Positions 8,799 through 15,156 of a stretch of DNA of 64,000 nt are shown here, one piece after another. The stretch comes from Bdellovibrio bacteriovorus (GTDB lineage Bacteria > Bdellovibrionota > Bdellovibrionia > Bdellovibrionales > Bdellovibrionaceae). The notes under the pieces are model-generated. The model did not search any database, was not told the origin of the DNA, and worked only from the letters and a program-made list of their open reading frames with translations. The stretch is from the NCBI RefSeq assembly GCF_025558485.1, contig NZ_CP102930.1, positions 3,038,001 through 3,102,000 of the forward strand, read 5' to 3'. Positions within the stretch are counted from its first letter, which is position 1. Every line of letters starts with the position of its first letter. A program made the translations under genes and the position numbers.

Positions 8799-9167
8799 AT
8801 GAGAAAAACGGATATCGATCGTCCCTCAACCTGGAAGCCCTATAAAACGGGCATGTGCAACGGCTGCTTCGGTGGCTGCTGCACAATGCCGGTTGAAATC
8901 AAGCTTTCGGACCTCATCCGTCTTGGTGTTGCCACCGAGGATGAGGCCCAAACCTCCATAAAAAAATTAGCAAAGCGCTTGATGAAAGAGGGCATCATTG
9001 TCTCGTATCGTTCCGGGACAGAGTTCTTTATGCTTTCCCAGAAGGCCAATAGGGACTGCCTGTATCTGGATTCTAAGACACGCTTGTGCACGGTCTATGA
9101 GAAGCGCCCCGACACCTGCCGCCAGTTCCCTTCCATTGGGCCCCGTCCGGGGTTCTGCCCGGGCTGA
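8799..9167 (+). CDS. YkgJ-family cysteine-cluster (metal-chelating) protein
   Basis: 122 residues with the family's cysteine pattern: CNGCFGGCC at residues 19-27, then C near 88 and 98, with the CRQFPSIGP element near the C-terminus and a final Cys. YkgJ-type proteins are thought to chelate zinc or an iron-sulphur centre; biochemical function is generally unknown. No signal peptide, so cytosolic. It starts 11 bases after the deacetylase stop without an obvious ribosome binding site and may be co-transcribed. Confidence 0.85.
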   Translation: MRKTDIDRPSTWKPYKTGMCNGCFGGCCTMPVEIKLSDLIRLGVATEDEAQTSIKKLAKRLMKEGIIVSYRSGTEFFMLSQKANRDCLYLDSKTRLCTVYEKRPDTCRQFPSIGPRPGFCPG

Positions 9168-9253
9168 TTGTCGAAAATTCTGACAGGGGTGTGCTCTTGT
9201 TCGGCCCTGTCTCAGGCTGGGGCATGCCAAGGTCCTTATATTCGTTATGAAGT

Positions 9254-9267
9254 GGCACAAGCACTGC
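9254..9267 (+). promoter_or_regulatory. Candidate sigma54 (RpoN) promoter upstream of 9298
   Basis: TGGCACAAGCACTGCT: GG at 9254-9255, ten bases, GC at 9266-9267. The -24 half is perfect (TGGCAC) and the -12 half CTGCT matches TTGCW at four of five. The start codon follows 31 bases later with AGGAGG between. The 130-base gap before it holds no gene. Confidence 0.55.
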
Positions 9268-9297
9268 TCTTACACCTTGTAAGAACAGGAGGCCCTT

Positions 9298-10347
9298 ATG
9301 AGCTTCACAGATAAAAAACTCGAAATCGCGATCGCAGGCTTTGCCCTTCTTATGATTGGCGGGATGGGTTATCTGCTGAAGTCCCCTGTTCAAAACGCCA
9401 TCAGTGAAATGGAAGTGATTTACGAGATGCCTCGTCCGAAATCCATTTTGGCGGCGTTGTTTGATCTGGGTGACCGTGAGATCTCCCGCGATTATAAGAA
9501 TCCATTTGCGAAGAAGAAAGACGATGCGAAAAAAGTGGACGCTAAAACGGCGGCTCCACAACAGGCTCCGGCTAAAGCTGTGGCAAAGAAAGCGGATTCC
9601 AAGAAAACCCCGACACCAATCAAAAAGCCTTCTGTGGAGGTGAATGTGGTTGGCGCGGCTCCGGCTTCCGGTTTGAATTCTGACGACATCACTGTGGGTG
9701 ATGGCAACGGTCAGCAGAACTATCAACAGGAAACAAATAATAAAAAGACAGCGGAAAACACAGAAACCAAGAACACTCTTTCCGGTGATCAGTGGAGAGC
9801 GTTGTTGCAGGCTCAGCCAAGCAAAGAAAACGTGGATAAGCTGGTTGCAGCCTACAGCGCGAAAGAAGTGGACGATCAGACTTTCTATACGATTGTGACA
9901 GAGCTTCTTCGCAGTAATAAAACAGAAACTCAGGATTTGGGACTGGCAGCGCTGAAAGGTACTTACAGTGAAAAGAGCTTCGCGGTGGTGGCTCAGTATT
10001 ACGATCAGTTTGCTCCGGAAGTTCAGACCAAGCTGCATACTTATATGTTGAGCTACGCGGTTTCCGGTCGTATGGGTATTCTGATGTCAGTTCTGAAAAG
10101 TGATAATGCAGAACTGGTGACTGCGGCAACTCAAGTGGTGATGGAAGGTTATGTGGCAGCCAAAGCCGGTACAAACTTGAACGATCCCCGCGGTTCCCGT
10201 GGTGACGTGGTCATCAACTCTGTGGATGGTTATGCGAAATTCATCCCGGTCTTCCAACAGTTGGCACAAAGTCAGGACAGTGAAATCGCAGGCATGGCTT
10301 CTGCAGCTTTGAGTCAAATCCAAACTGCGGCAGTGGCAGCTCTTTAA
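9298..10347 (+). CDS. Membrane-anchored protein with Lys/Ala-rich linker and helical repeat domain, unknown
   Basis: 349 residues. AGGAGG stands six bases before the ATG. An N-terminal membrane helix (about residues 10-28) acts as an anchor, with the bulk probably periplasmic. Residues 70-160 are a low-complexity Lys/Ala/Pro then Asn/Gln/Thr linker. Residues 170-349 are alpha-helical with HEAT-like spacing (helical pairs such as LLRSNKTETQDLGLAALK). I see no catalytic motif and recognise no named family. Its own sigma54-type promoter makes it a candidate for conditional expression. A tethered protein-interaction module is a reasonable but unproven reading. Confidence 0.7.
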   Translation: MSFTDKKLEIAIAGFALLMIGGMGYLLKSPVQNAISEMEVIYEMPRPKSILAALFDLGDREISRDYKNPFAKKKDDAKKVDAKTAAPQQAPAKAVAKKADSKKTPTPIKKPSVEVNVVGAAPASGLNSDDITVGDGNGQQNYQQETNNKKTAENTETKNTLSGDQWRALLQAQPSKENVDKLVAAYSAKEVDDQTFYTIVTELLRSNKTETQDLGLAALKGTYSEKSFAVVAQYYDQFAPEVQTKLHTYMLSYAVSGRMGILMSVLKSDNAELVTAATQVVMEGYVAAKAGTNLNDPRGSRGDVVINSVDGYAKFIPVFQQLAQSQDSEIAGMASAALSQIQTAAVAAL

Positions 10348-10380
10348 AACTGGACATGCCCGCCTGTTTTCGACGAGAAT

Positions 10381-10400
10381 AAGCCCATATTTATGGGCTT
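10381..10400 (+). repeat. Perfect hairpin covering the start codon of the next gene
   Basis: AAGCCCAT, a four-base loop and ATGGGCTT form a perfect 8-bp stem. The ATG at 10393 lies inside the right arm. It could weakly terminate the gene at 9298 or hide the start codon of the next. Confidence 0.6.
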
Positions 10401-11136
10401 TCTTCATTTCTGGCGAAACATTCTTTTGATTCTTCTTGTGGCGGCGACCTCTCAGGTCTTTGCGGCTACGGATTTGCCACGAAACTTGGATGCCAAAGAT
10501 CAGACCCGCGCTTTGCAAATTTTAGGATTTGGTTCGGCCTCCAAGATTTTGGATAATCCCTATCCATTGGGTGGTTATACGGGTATCGAAGTCGGCGTTT
10601 CCTCTGAATTTATTCCGGTGGAAGATTTGGCCAGTCTGGGAAGCAAAACCGGAGACAAAGGCGAGTTTAACTTTCACACCCTGACCGTGGGTAAAGGTCT
10701 TTACTATAACATTGATACGCTGTTTTACTTCACGCCCTCTATTCAGGGTGAAAAGATGCAGAACTATGGTGCGCAAGTGCGCTGGGGCTTTTATGAGGCC
10801 AGCTTTTTCCCACTGAGTCTGACGGCCATGATTTACGGTGGTGGCGCAAGCTTTTCCAATCTGATCAATGTCAGCACAATGGGAATGGATCTGATTGCCA
10901 CTGTGGCAATGGATCGTCTGGCTATTTATGTCGGCGCAGGACGTGTGCGTGCCACAGGAACTTTCATTGGTGGAGCAGACGGCATTACGGCTGACCAGAA
11001 TACCGTCACTCAGGATATCATCGAAGATCACGCGGTCTTTGGTATCAACATCGACATTGCCAAGATGTTCCTGGCGATGCAAATCGATCGATATGCAGAT
11101 TCCGTCTATAGCACGAAAATCGGAATCCGCTTCTAG
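10393..11136 (+). CDS. Predicted outer-membrane beta-barrel protein, unknown function
   Basis: 247 residues. The signal peptide is about 24 residues (hydrophobic core ILLILLVAATS, cleavage after VFA). The mature part has alternating hydrophobic/polar strands, many Gly and aromatic residues, and ends in IGIRF. A terminal Phe is the usual recognition residue for outer-membrane barrel assembly. No porin family is recognised. The start codon is buried in a perfect 8-bp hairpin and no strong ribosome binding site is seen. It is convergent with rfaE2, leaving a 12-base gap. Function unknown. Confidence 0.7.
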   Translation: MGFLHFWRNILLILLVAATSQVFAATDLPRNLDAKDQTRALQILGFGSASKILDNPYPLGGYTGIEVGVSSEFIPVEDLASLGSKTGDKGEFNFHTLTVGKGLYYNIDTLFYFTPSIQGEKMQNYGAQVRWGFYEASFFPLSLTAMIYGGGASFSNLINVSTMGMDLIATVAMDRLAIYVGAGRVRATGTFIGGADGITADQNTVTQDIIEDHAVFGINIDIAKMFLAMQIDRYADSVYSTKIGIRF

Positions 11137-11148
11137 ATTTATACGAAG

Positions 11149-11616
11149 TTATTTTTGGGCTTTTTCTATTAGTTTGGTGGTGGATTTTCCGTCCACGAAT
11201 TGCAGGGACATGACCTTTCCACCATAGGACATGACGAACGGGGCGCCGACGATGGATTCAATTTTCCAGTCGCCGCCTTTGACCAGGATGTCTGGCTTTA
11301 CTTTATGGATCAGATTTTCCGGAGTGTCTTCGGTGAAGATCACTGCGAAATTCACGGCGCCTAAAGCGGCCAGGATTTCTGCGCGGTCGTTTTCGATTTG
11401 CACCGGACGGGTAGGGCCTTTAAGGCGCTTCACACTGGCGTCGGAGTTAACCCCCACAACCAGAACATCACCCAGACGTTGCGCCTCTTGCAAGTAGCGA
11501 ACGTGTCCTACGTGCAGAAGATCGAAGCAGCCATTTGTGAAGACGATTTTTCCGCCTTGAGCGCGAACCGGGGCCAGAGTTTCCTCGATGTTGTCGAATG
11601 TGCAAACCTGACCCAT
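11149..11616 (-). CDS. rfaE2: D-glycero-beta-D-manno-heptose 1-phosphate adenylyltransferase
   Basis: 155 residues matching only the C-terminal cytidylyltransferase-like half of HldE. The nucleotide-binding motif FTNGCFDLLHVGHVRYL (residues about 25-41) is intact, as are VVGVNSDASVKRLKG, the ENDRAEILAAL block and KPDILVKGGDW. It adenylylates heptose-1-phosphate in ADP-heptose synthesis for the LPS inner core. The kinase half (RfaE1) is not fused and must be encoded elsewhere. It starts five bases after the RDD gene's stop and is last in the minus-strand run beginning near 15107. Confidence 0.92.
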   Translation of the reverse strand: MGQVCTFDNIEETLAPVRAQGGKIVFTNGCFDLLHVGHVRYLQEAQRLGDVLVVGVNSDASVKRLKGPTRPVQIENDRAEILAALGAVNFAVIFTEDTPENLIHKVKPDILVKGGDWKIESIVGAPFVMSYGGKVMSLQFVDGKSTTKLIEKAQK

Positions 11617-11621
11617 AACTT

Positions 11622-12437
11622 TTAAGCTTTCTTGAACAACTGGGCGCCAGTCACGGAACCGGCGAAGTCTTTAAAAATGTGAACATGTTTGTTGAAGTCT
11701 TTATTAAACAGAGCGGACAAAAGCGGCATCAGGATGAAGCCAGTTGCAATCACCAGCAGGCTGCGTGCAACCACTTTCAAGGAGTAAGCGGCTTTGTTCA
11801 GTTCTTCCGGCTTGCCGATTCTTTGATCGAAAGCCCACTCACCCGGAGTGCAGCCCACAAAGATACGGTTCACTGTCAGATAGATAAACGCCACACCAGC
11901 GAACAGGCAGAATGTGGAAAGATAAATCATACCCTGAGCGTCCGGATTTGTCAGATTGCCAATCAGGTCCACTTTCGTAATGACCAGCAAAATAATCATA
12001 CAAAGAAGGCTGGCTGCGATAACCAACATTCCATCCAACAAAGCTGCAGAGAAGCTCCAGGTTGTTTTTTTGAATTCTTCTTTGGTTGCTGTGCCCGTGA
12101 TTTTTTGCGGGGCTTTGTCCAGATCCAAACGACGGTTCTTTTGCAGGGTTTTCAGGATTTCATCCACAGCTGTGGATGAGACTGCCCCGTCGCCCCCCAC
12201 TTCAGTCAGTGCACCCGGAGCTGCCGGGATTGCAGAAGCTTTTTTGCGTGGAAGAGGCGGACGCAAAGGATCTGTGGAAGCTTCTTCGATAAGTTCCAGA
12301 CCTTGGTCCTTAAGAACCGGGCTGATAGAGAATGACTCAGTTTTATCCTGAGTGGATGCGGACCCGGATTGTTTTTTCTTGTGAAAACCCAAACCGTCCG
12401 TGAGGGGCTTAAACTCAAATTCCTCAAAAGGATCCAT
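11622..12437 (-). CDS. RDD-family membrane protein with long cytoplasmic N-terminus
   Basis: 271 residues. Residues 1-125 are hydrophilic and charged. From about 128 the RDD-type membrane domain starts (WSFSAALLDGMLVIAASLL, with Asp in the helix), with further helices near 170-190 and 225-245. Between them is the typical CTPGEWAFDQRIGKPEE loop. RDD proteins are poorly characterised; some are thought to be ion antiporters or associated with envelope functions. AAGGAG precedes the ATG. It lies 14 bases downstream of rsmE and 5 bases upstream of rfaE2, so it is probably co-transcribed. Confidence 0.85.
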   Translation of the reverse strand: MDPFEEFEFKPLTDGLGFHKKKQSGSASTQDKTESFSISPVLKDQGLELIEEASTDPLRPPLPRKKASAIPAAPGALTEVGGDGAVSSTAVDEILKTLQKNRRLDLDKAPQKITGTATKEEFKKTTWSFSAALLDGMLVIAASLLCMIILLVITKVDLIGNLTNPDAQGMIYLSTFCLFAGVAFIYLTVNRIFVGCTPGEWAFDQRIGKPEELNKAAYSLKVVARSLLVIATGFILMPLLSALFNKDFNKHVHIFKDFAGSVTGAQLFKKA

Positions 12438-12451
12438 GCCTTCTCCTTAAA

Positions 12452-13213
12452 TCAACACATCAAATCAAAGTCATACTTTAGGACGGAGACCAAGGTCATG
12501 CAAGCCGTTTCAACTCGCAAAACTTGGGGCCCTAAGGTCACTGGATGAAGGCCTAGTTTTTGGAATTCCTCAACCTCGCGGTGAGAGAAGCCGCCTTCGC
12601 TGCCCACGATAATCCAGATGTCTTTGATCCCTTGAGGACGGTCGGATTTAACTTTGGTGACATAATCTTTGATGCTTAGAGTCGCCGGACCCTCATAAGC
12701 AAATAGACCCACACCGGACTCATTTTGGTTAATTAAATCCGAGATCTTTTCAAACGGGATGGCGGGATGAATTTTCATCAGATCGCCACGGCCACTTTGT
12801 TGGGTTGCGGATTTGACGATTTTATCCCAGCGGTCGGTTTTATTGTCGGACAGCTTTTCGCCCTTTCTCAGGAAGCTAAATTCCGAAAAGAACGGGTGGA
12901 TGCTGGAAACGCCCATTTCCACAGCTTTCTCCATAATCGCATCCATCACTGGAAAACGGGACAGGGAAAGCACCAAGTGCAGGTGAGGTTCTTTCAGGGC
13001 CGGGATATCCCGGGTTTCAAGAATCTGTGCGGCGGCAGTTTTTTTTCCAACTTGTGTTACTTCAACGAAGTAGGCCTTGCTGTCTTCCGTGAGCACTTCA
13101 AATTTGGAACCCACTTCCTGACGGCAAACATCGAAGATATGATGAAACACGTCTCCGGTGAAGTTCACCTGATCTTGAAAGAGATCCTTTTTGTCGATCC
13201 AGTAACGTCTCAT
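12452..13213 (-). CDS. rsmE: 16S rRNA m3U1498 methyltransferase
   Basis: 253 residues from the ATG at 13213 (MRRYWIDKK). A nine-residue longer reading is less likely because the start at 13213 forms a 4-base ATGA overlap with prmA. The N-terminal PUA-like region is followed by a SPOUT fold. The knot motifs IVGSEGGFSHREVEEF and LGPQVLRVETA near the C-terminus bind S-adenosylmethionine. It methylates N3 of U1498 in 16S rRNA. PrmA directly upstream and RsmE directly downstream is a common pairing across bacteria, supporting both calls. Confidence 0.95.
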   Translation of the reverse strand: MRRYWIDKKDLFQDQVNFTGDVFHHIFDVCRQEVGSKFEVLTEDSKAYFVEVTQVGKKTAAAQILETRDIPALKEPHLHLVLSLSRFPVMDAIMEKAVEMGVSSIHPFFSEFSFLRKGEKLSDNKTDRWDKIVKSATQQSGRGDLMKIHPAIPFEKISDLINQNESGVGLFAYEGPATLSIKDYVTKVKSDRPQGIKDIWIIVGSEGGFSHREVEEFQKLGLHPVTLGPQVLRVETACMTLVSVLKYDFDLMC

Positions 13214-14112
13214 GACTGTTGTACCCAGTAGCCAACCCATTCATCTTTTTCCAGGCGACGGATGACAGTCAGGCCGGAGCCTTCCAGGAATTTTTCAAAG
13301 AAATGATTGTCGCGCTCTTCCAGAATACCTGTCAGCAGCATGTGGCCACCCGGTTTCAGAACGCGCATAAGGTCTTTTTTGATATTGATCAGAACGCCGT
13401 CGATGATGTTGGCAACAACAACGTCAAATTGTTCACGGATGTCTTCAATCAAAGATTCCGGAATGGAGATTTGTTCAACTTTGTTCAGCTTGATATTTTC
13501 ACGCGCTACACGGCGGGCCTCGGGATCAATCTCGATCCCTGTGACCAGCCCCATACCGGCCATTTCAGCCAGCATTGCCAGGATCGCGGTGCCAGTGCCG
13601 ACATCCAGCATGGTCCAATCACCAATTTGGCCTTTGTACTTTTCAGCCAGCTTGTGAATGAAGAACGCCATCATCTGGGTTGTCGCATGAGTTCCTGTTC
13701 CAAACGCCATGCCTGGATCAATATAAATCGGGTGCTTGCATTCCGGCGGAGGAGTCAGCCAGGAAGGAACAACCCAGAAGTCCCCGACAAGTTTGAAAGG
13801 CTTAAAGCCTTTTTTCCATTCTTCCAGCCAGTCTTTGGTTTCTTCCTCAAAGATATTCCATTTGATGCCTTCGTTAAGTTCGATCAAGCCATCAAAGAAA
13901 TTGCAACCCGGGCGTTCAGGGAAGAATACATCCAGTTCATGGGCGCGCACATGCAGAATTTGTGGATCATAAGTCAGATCAGGCTGTGTGAACGGCAAGG
14001 CTTCAGTGACGCCCGAGGCGCCACATTCAAAGCAATGTGTTGTGATAATGTCTTCAAGTTCAGCAGGAACCTGACTTAGGCGGATACGGAAGTAAGAATT
14101 TGTGTCACTCAT
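13210..14112 (-). CDS. prmA: Ribosomal protein L11 methyltransferase
   Basis: 300 residues from the ATG at 14112 (MSDTNSYFRI). The upstream extension would begin with TTG and is rejected. The N-terminal substrate-recognition domain is followed by the Rossmann methyltransferase core: IDPGMAFGTGTHATTQMM, MLDVGTGTAILAML (SAM glycine loop), and VVANIIDGVLI (the NxxxG/NPP-like motif of PrmA). It trimethylates ribosomal protein L11. The start overlaps the stop of the envelope-protein gene upstream by eight bases, so it appears translationally coupled into a run starting at a sigma28-like promoter. Confidence 0.95.
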   Translation of the reverse strand: MSDTNSYFRIRLSQVPAELEDIITTHCFECGASGVTEALPFTQPDLTYDPQILHVRAHELDVFFPERPGCNFFDGLIELNEGIKWNIFEEETKDWLEEWKKGFKPFKLVGDFWVVPSWLTPPPECKHPIYIDPGMAFGTGTHATTQMMAFFIHKLAEKYKGQIGDWTMLDVGTGTAILAMLAEMAGMGLVTGIEIDPEARRVARENIKLNKVEQISIPESLIEDIREQFDVVVANIIDGVLINIKKDLMRVLKPGGHMLLTGILEERDNHFFEKFLEGSGLTVIRRLEKDEWVGYWVQQS

Positions 14113-14731
14113 TCCGAGTGGTGTTATCAGAAACCACCGATTTTTCAAGCTTTTCTGCGGTTTGCAGGGAGGCCTGAACCACCGTCGAAGCCGTTGCCGC
14201 AGGGTTTGCAGAAACTACAGGGTTGGCAGTCTCTGTCGGGCTTGGGGTCGTGATAATTTGCGTCTGAACCACCGTCACCGTCGGGGAGGTTGCCGCCGCG
14301 GGAGTGTCCGCCTCAGAAACCTTGCGGCGTTTGGGCTTGGAGTTGTCGATAAAGGAACCGCCCAGATCAATGCGATCGCCGGTCATAATGCCGATTTGTT
14401 CTAGCATGGGTAATTCGTCACGGGATAGCAGAGTAAATTCGCGAGCCACAGCCACGCGGTCATAAACTGCAATAATTTTAAGCTGACCCACCGGAACCAT
14501 GATTTCGCCCACGGCATTGGCGCCACTGGCATCGCGCACGTTGATTTTTCTGACCGCAGTGACGACCAGATTCTTTTTTAAACCAGAGCCCGCAGTGACA
14601 TTGATGTAGAAGTCTTTGTAAACGGTGTCGTCTTCGGACAGCGTGATATTTCTACGCACATCCACTACTGACATGTCTGCAGCAAATGATGACGTCGAAA
14701 ATCCTAATAGGCATGCAATTAAGAACTTCAT
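14105..14731 (-). CDS. Periplasmic/secreted protein, unknown function
   Basis: 208 residues from the ATG at 14731. AAGGG seven bases before it and an immediate signal peptide (MKFLIACLLGFSTSSFA) rule out the 66-residue upstream extension. The mature protein has a compact domain (residues 20-120) containing VPVGQLKIIAVYDRVAVAREF, which suggests a beta-rich fold. A Thr/Pro/Ala-rich tail follows. A sigma28-type promoter (14764-14791) lies just upstream, predicting co-expression with motility genes. I do not recognise the family. The stop overlaps the start of prmA. Confidence 0.75.
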   Translation of the reverse strand: MKFLIACLLGFSTSSFAADMSVVDVRRNITLSEDDTVYKDFYINVTAGSGLKKNLVVTAVRKINVRDASGANAVGEIMVPVGQLKIIAVYDRVAVAREFTLLSRDELPMLEQIGIMTGDRIDLGGSFIDNSKPKRRKVSEADTPAAATSPTVTVVQTQIITTPSPTETANPVVSANPAATASTVVQASLQTAEKLEKSVVSDNTTRNE

Positions 14732-14763
14732 AAGAAAACCCTTCCATGGTTTGTCTGAACTCT

Positions 14764-14791
14764 TTATCGGCTGTCTTATTTTGAAACTTAA
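14764..14791 (-). promoter_or_regulatory. Sigma28 (FliA)-type promoter, strong match
   Basis: On the minus strand TTAAGTTT (-35, seven of eight against TAAAGTTT), 12 bases, then GCCGATAA (-10, perfect). Predicted start is seven bases further, giving a roughly 28-base leader with GGAAGGG before the ATG at 14731. Confidence 0.7.
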
Positions 14792-14796
14792 GGGTT

Positions 14797-14822
14797 CTGG
14801 ACCTTGGTAATACCAAAGGTCC
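14797..14822. repeat. Intergenic hairpin between two small envelope genes
   Basis: GGACCTTGGTA and TACCAAAGGTCC form a near-perfect stem with one bulge, directly after the stop of the lipoprotein gene at 14823. No T-run follows on the minus strand, so it looks like an RNA-stability or attenuator hairpin rather than a full terminator. Confidence 0.55.
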
Positions 14823-15107
14823 TTAGTTGGAAACAATGGCGCCCTGAACAGAGCTATAGACCTTGTAGGTTTTATCCGCAGTGGTTTGTTCGATACCGGA
14901 CATATAGTTACCCACAGTGCTTTGCACATGGTAGGTCACGCCACCGCCTGTGGCGGTCCCTGTCTGGGTGGAACCAGAAACAAGACCTGTTGTTTTAGCA
15001 GGATCTTGAAACTTGATCGGGGAGTTTTCAGAAATCTGCTCCAGCGATGCATCCATCGAGCATCCTGAGGCAAGAATCAATAGTGAAGCCAGAACGATCC
15101 ATTTCAT
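14823..15107 (-). CDS. Small lipoprotein, unknown function
   Basis: 94 residues from the ATG at 15107, with GGAGG six bases before it. The signal peptide ends at lipobox LASGC (Cys about residue 16), then a short Gly/Thr/Ser-rich mature chain of about 78 residues (including GTATGGGVTYHVQS). No family recognised. It is driven by a sigma28-like promoter whose -10 contains the stop codon of the fibre gene upstream. Position next to two giant fibre genes suggests, without proof, an accessory role in their surface display. Confidence 0.75.
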   Translation of the reverse strand: MKWIVLASLLILASGCSMDASLEQISENSPIKFQDPAKTTGLVSGSTQTGTATGGGVTYHVQSTVGNYMSGIEQTTADKTYKVYSSVQGAIVSN

Positions 15108-15129
15108 GTGCAACCTCCGCACACTGTAC

Positions 15130-15156
15130 TTATCGGCTTGAAGCCGGAGTTCTTTG
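15130..15156 (-). promoter_or_regulatory. Sigma28 (FliA)-type promoter overlapping a stop codon
   Basis: Minus strand: CAAAG core (-35), then GCCGATAA (perfect -10), with the classic CAAA-N15-GCCGATAA spacing. The TAA of the -10 is also the stop codon of the first fibre gene. Leader to the ATG at 15107 is about 15 bases and contains GGAGG. Confidence 0.65.

Noticed and set aside
9073-10038. 321-residue open frame on the minus strand
   Set aside because: Antisense to the gene at 9298 and to YkgJ; no domain, poor composition and no ribosome binding site.
13219-14079. 286-residue open frame on the plus strand
   Set aside because: Exact shadow of prmA, whose motifs are unmistakable on the minus strand.
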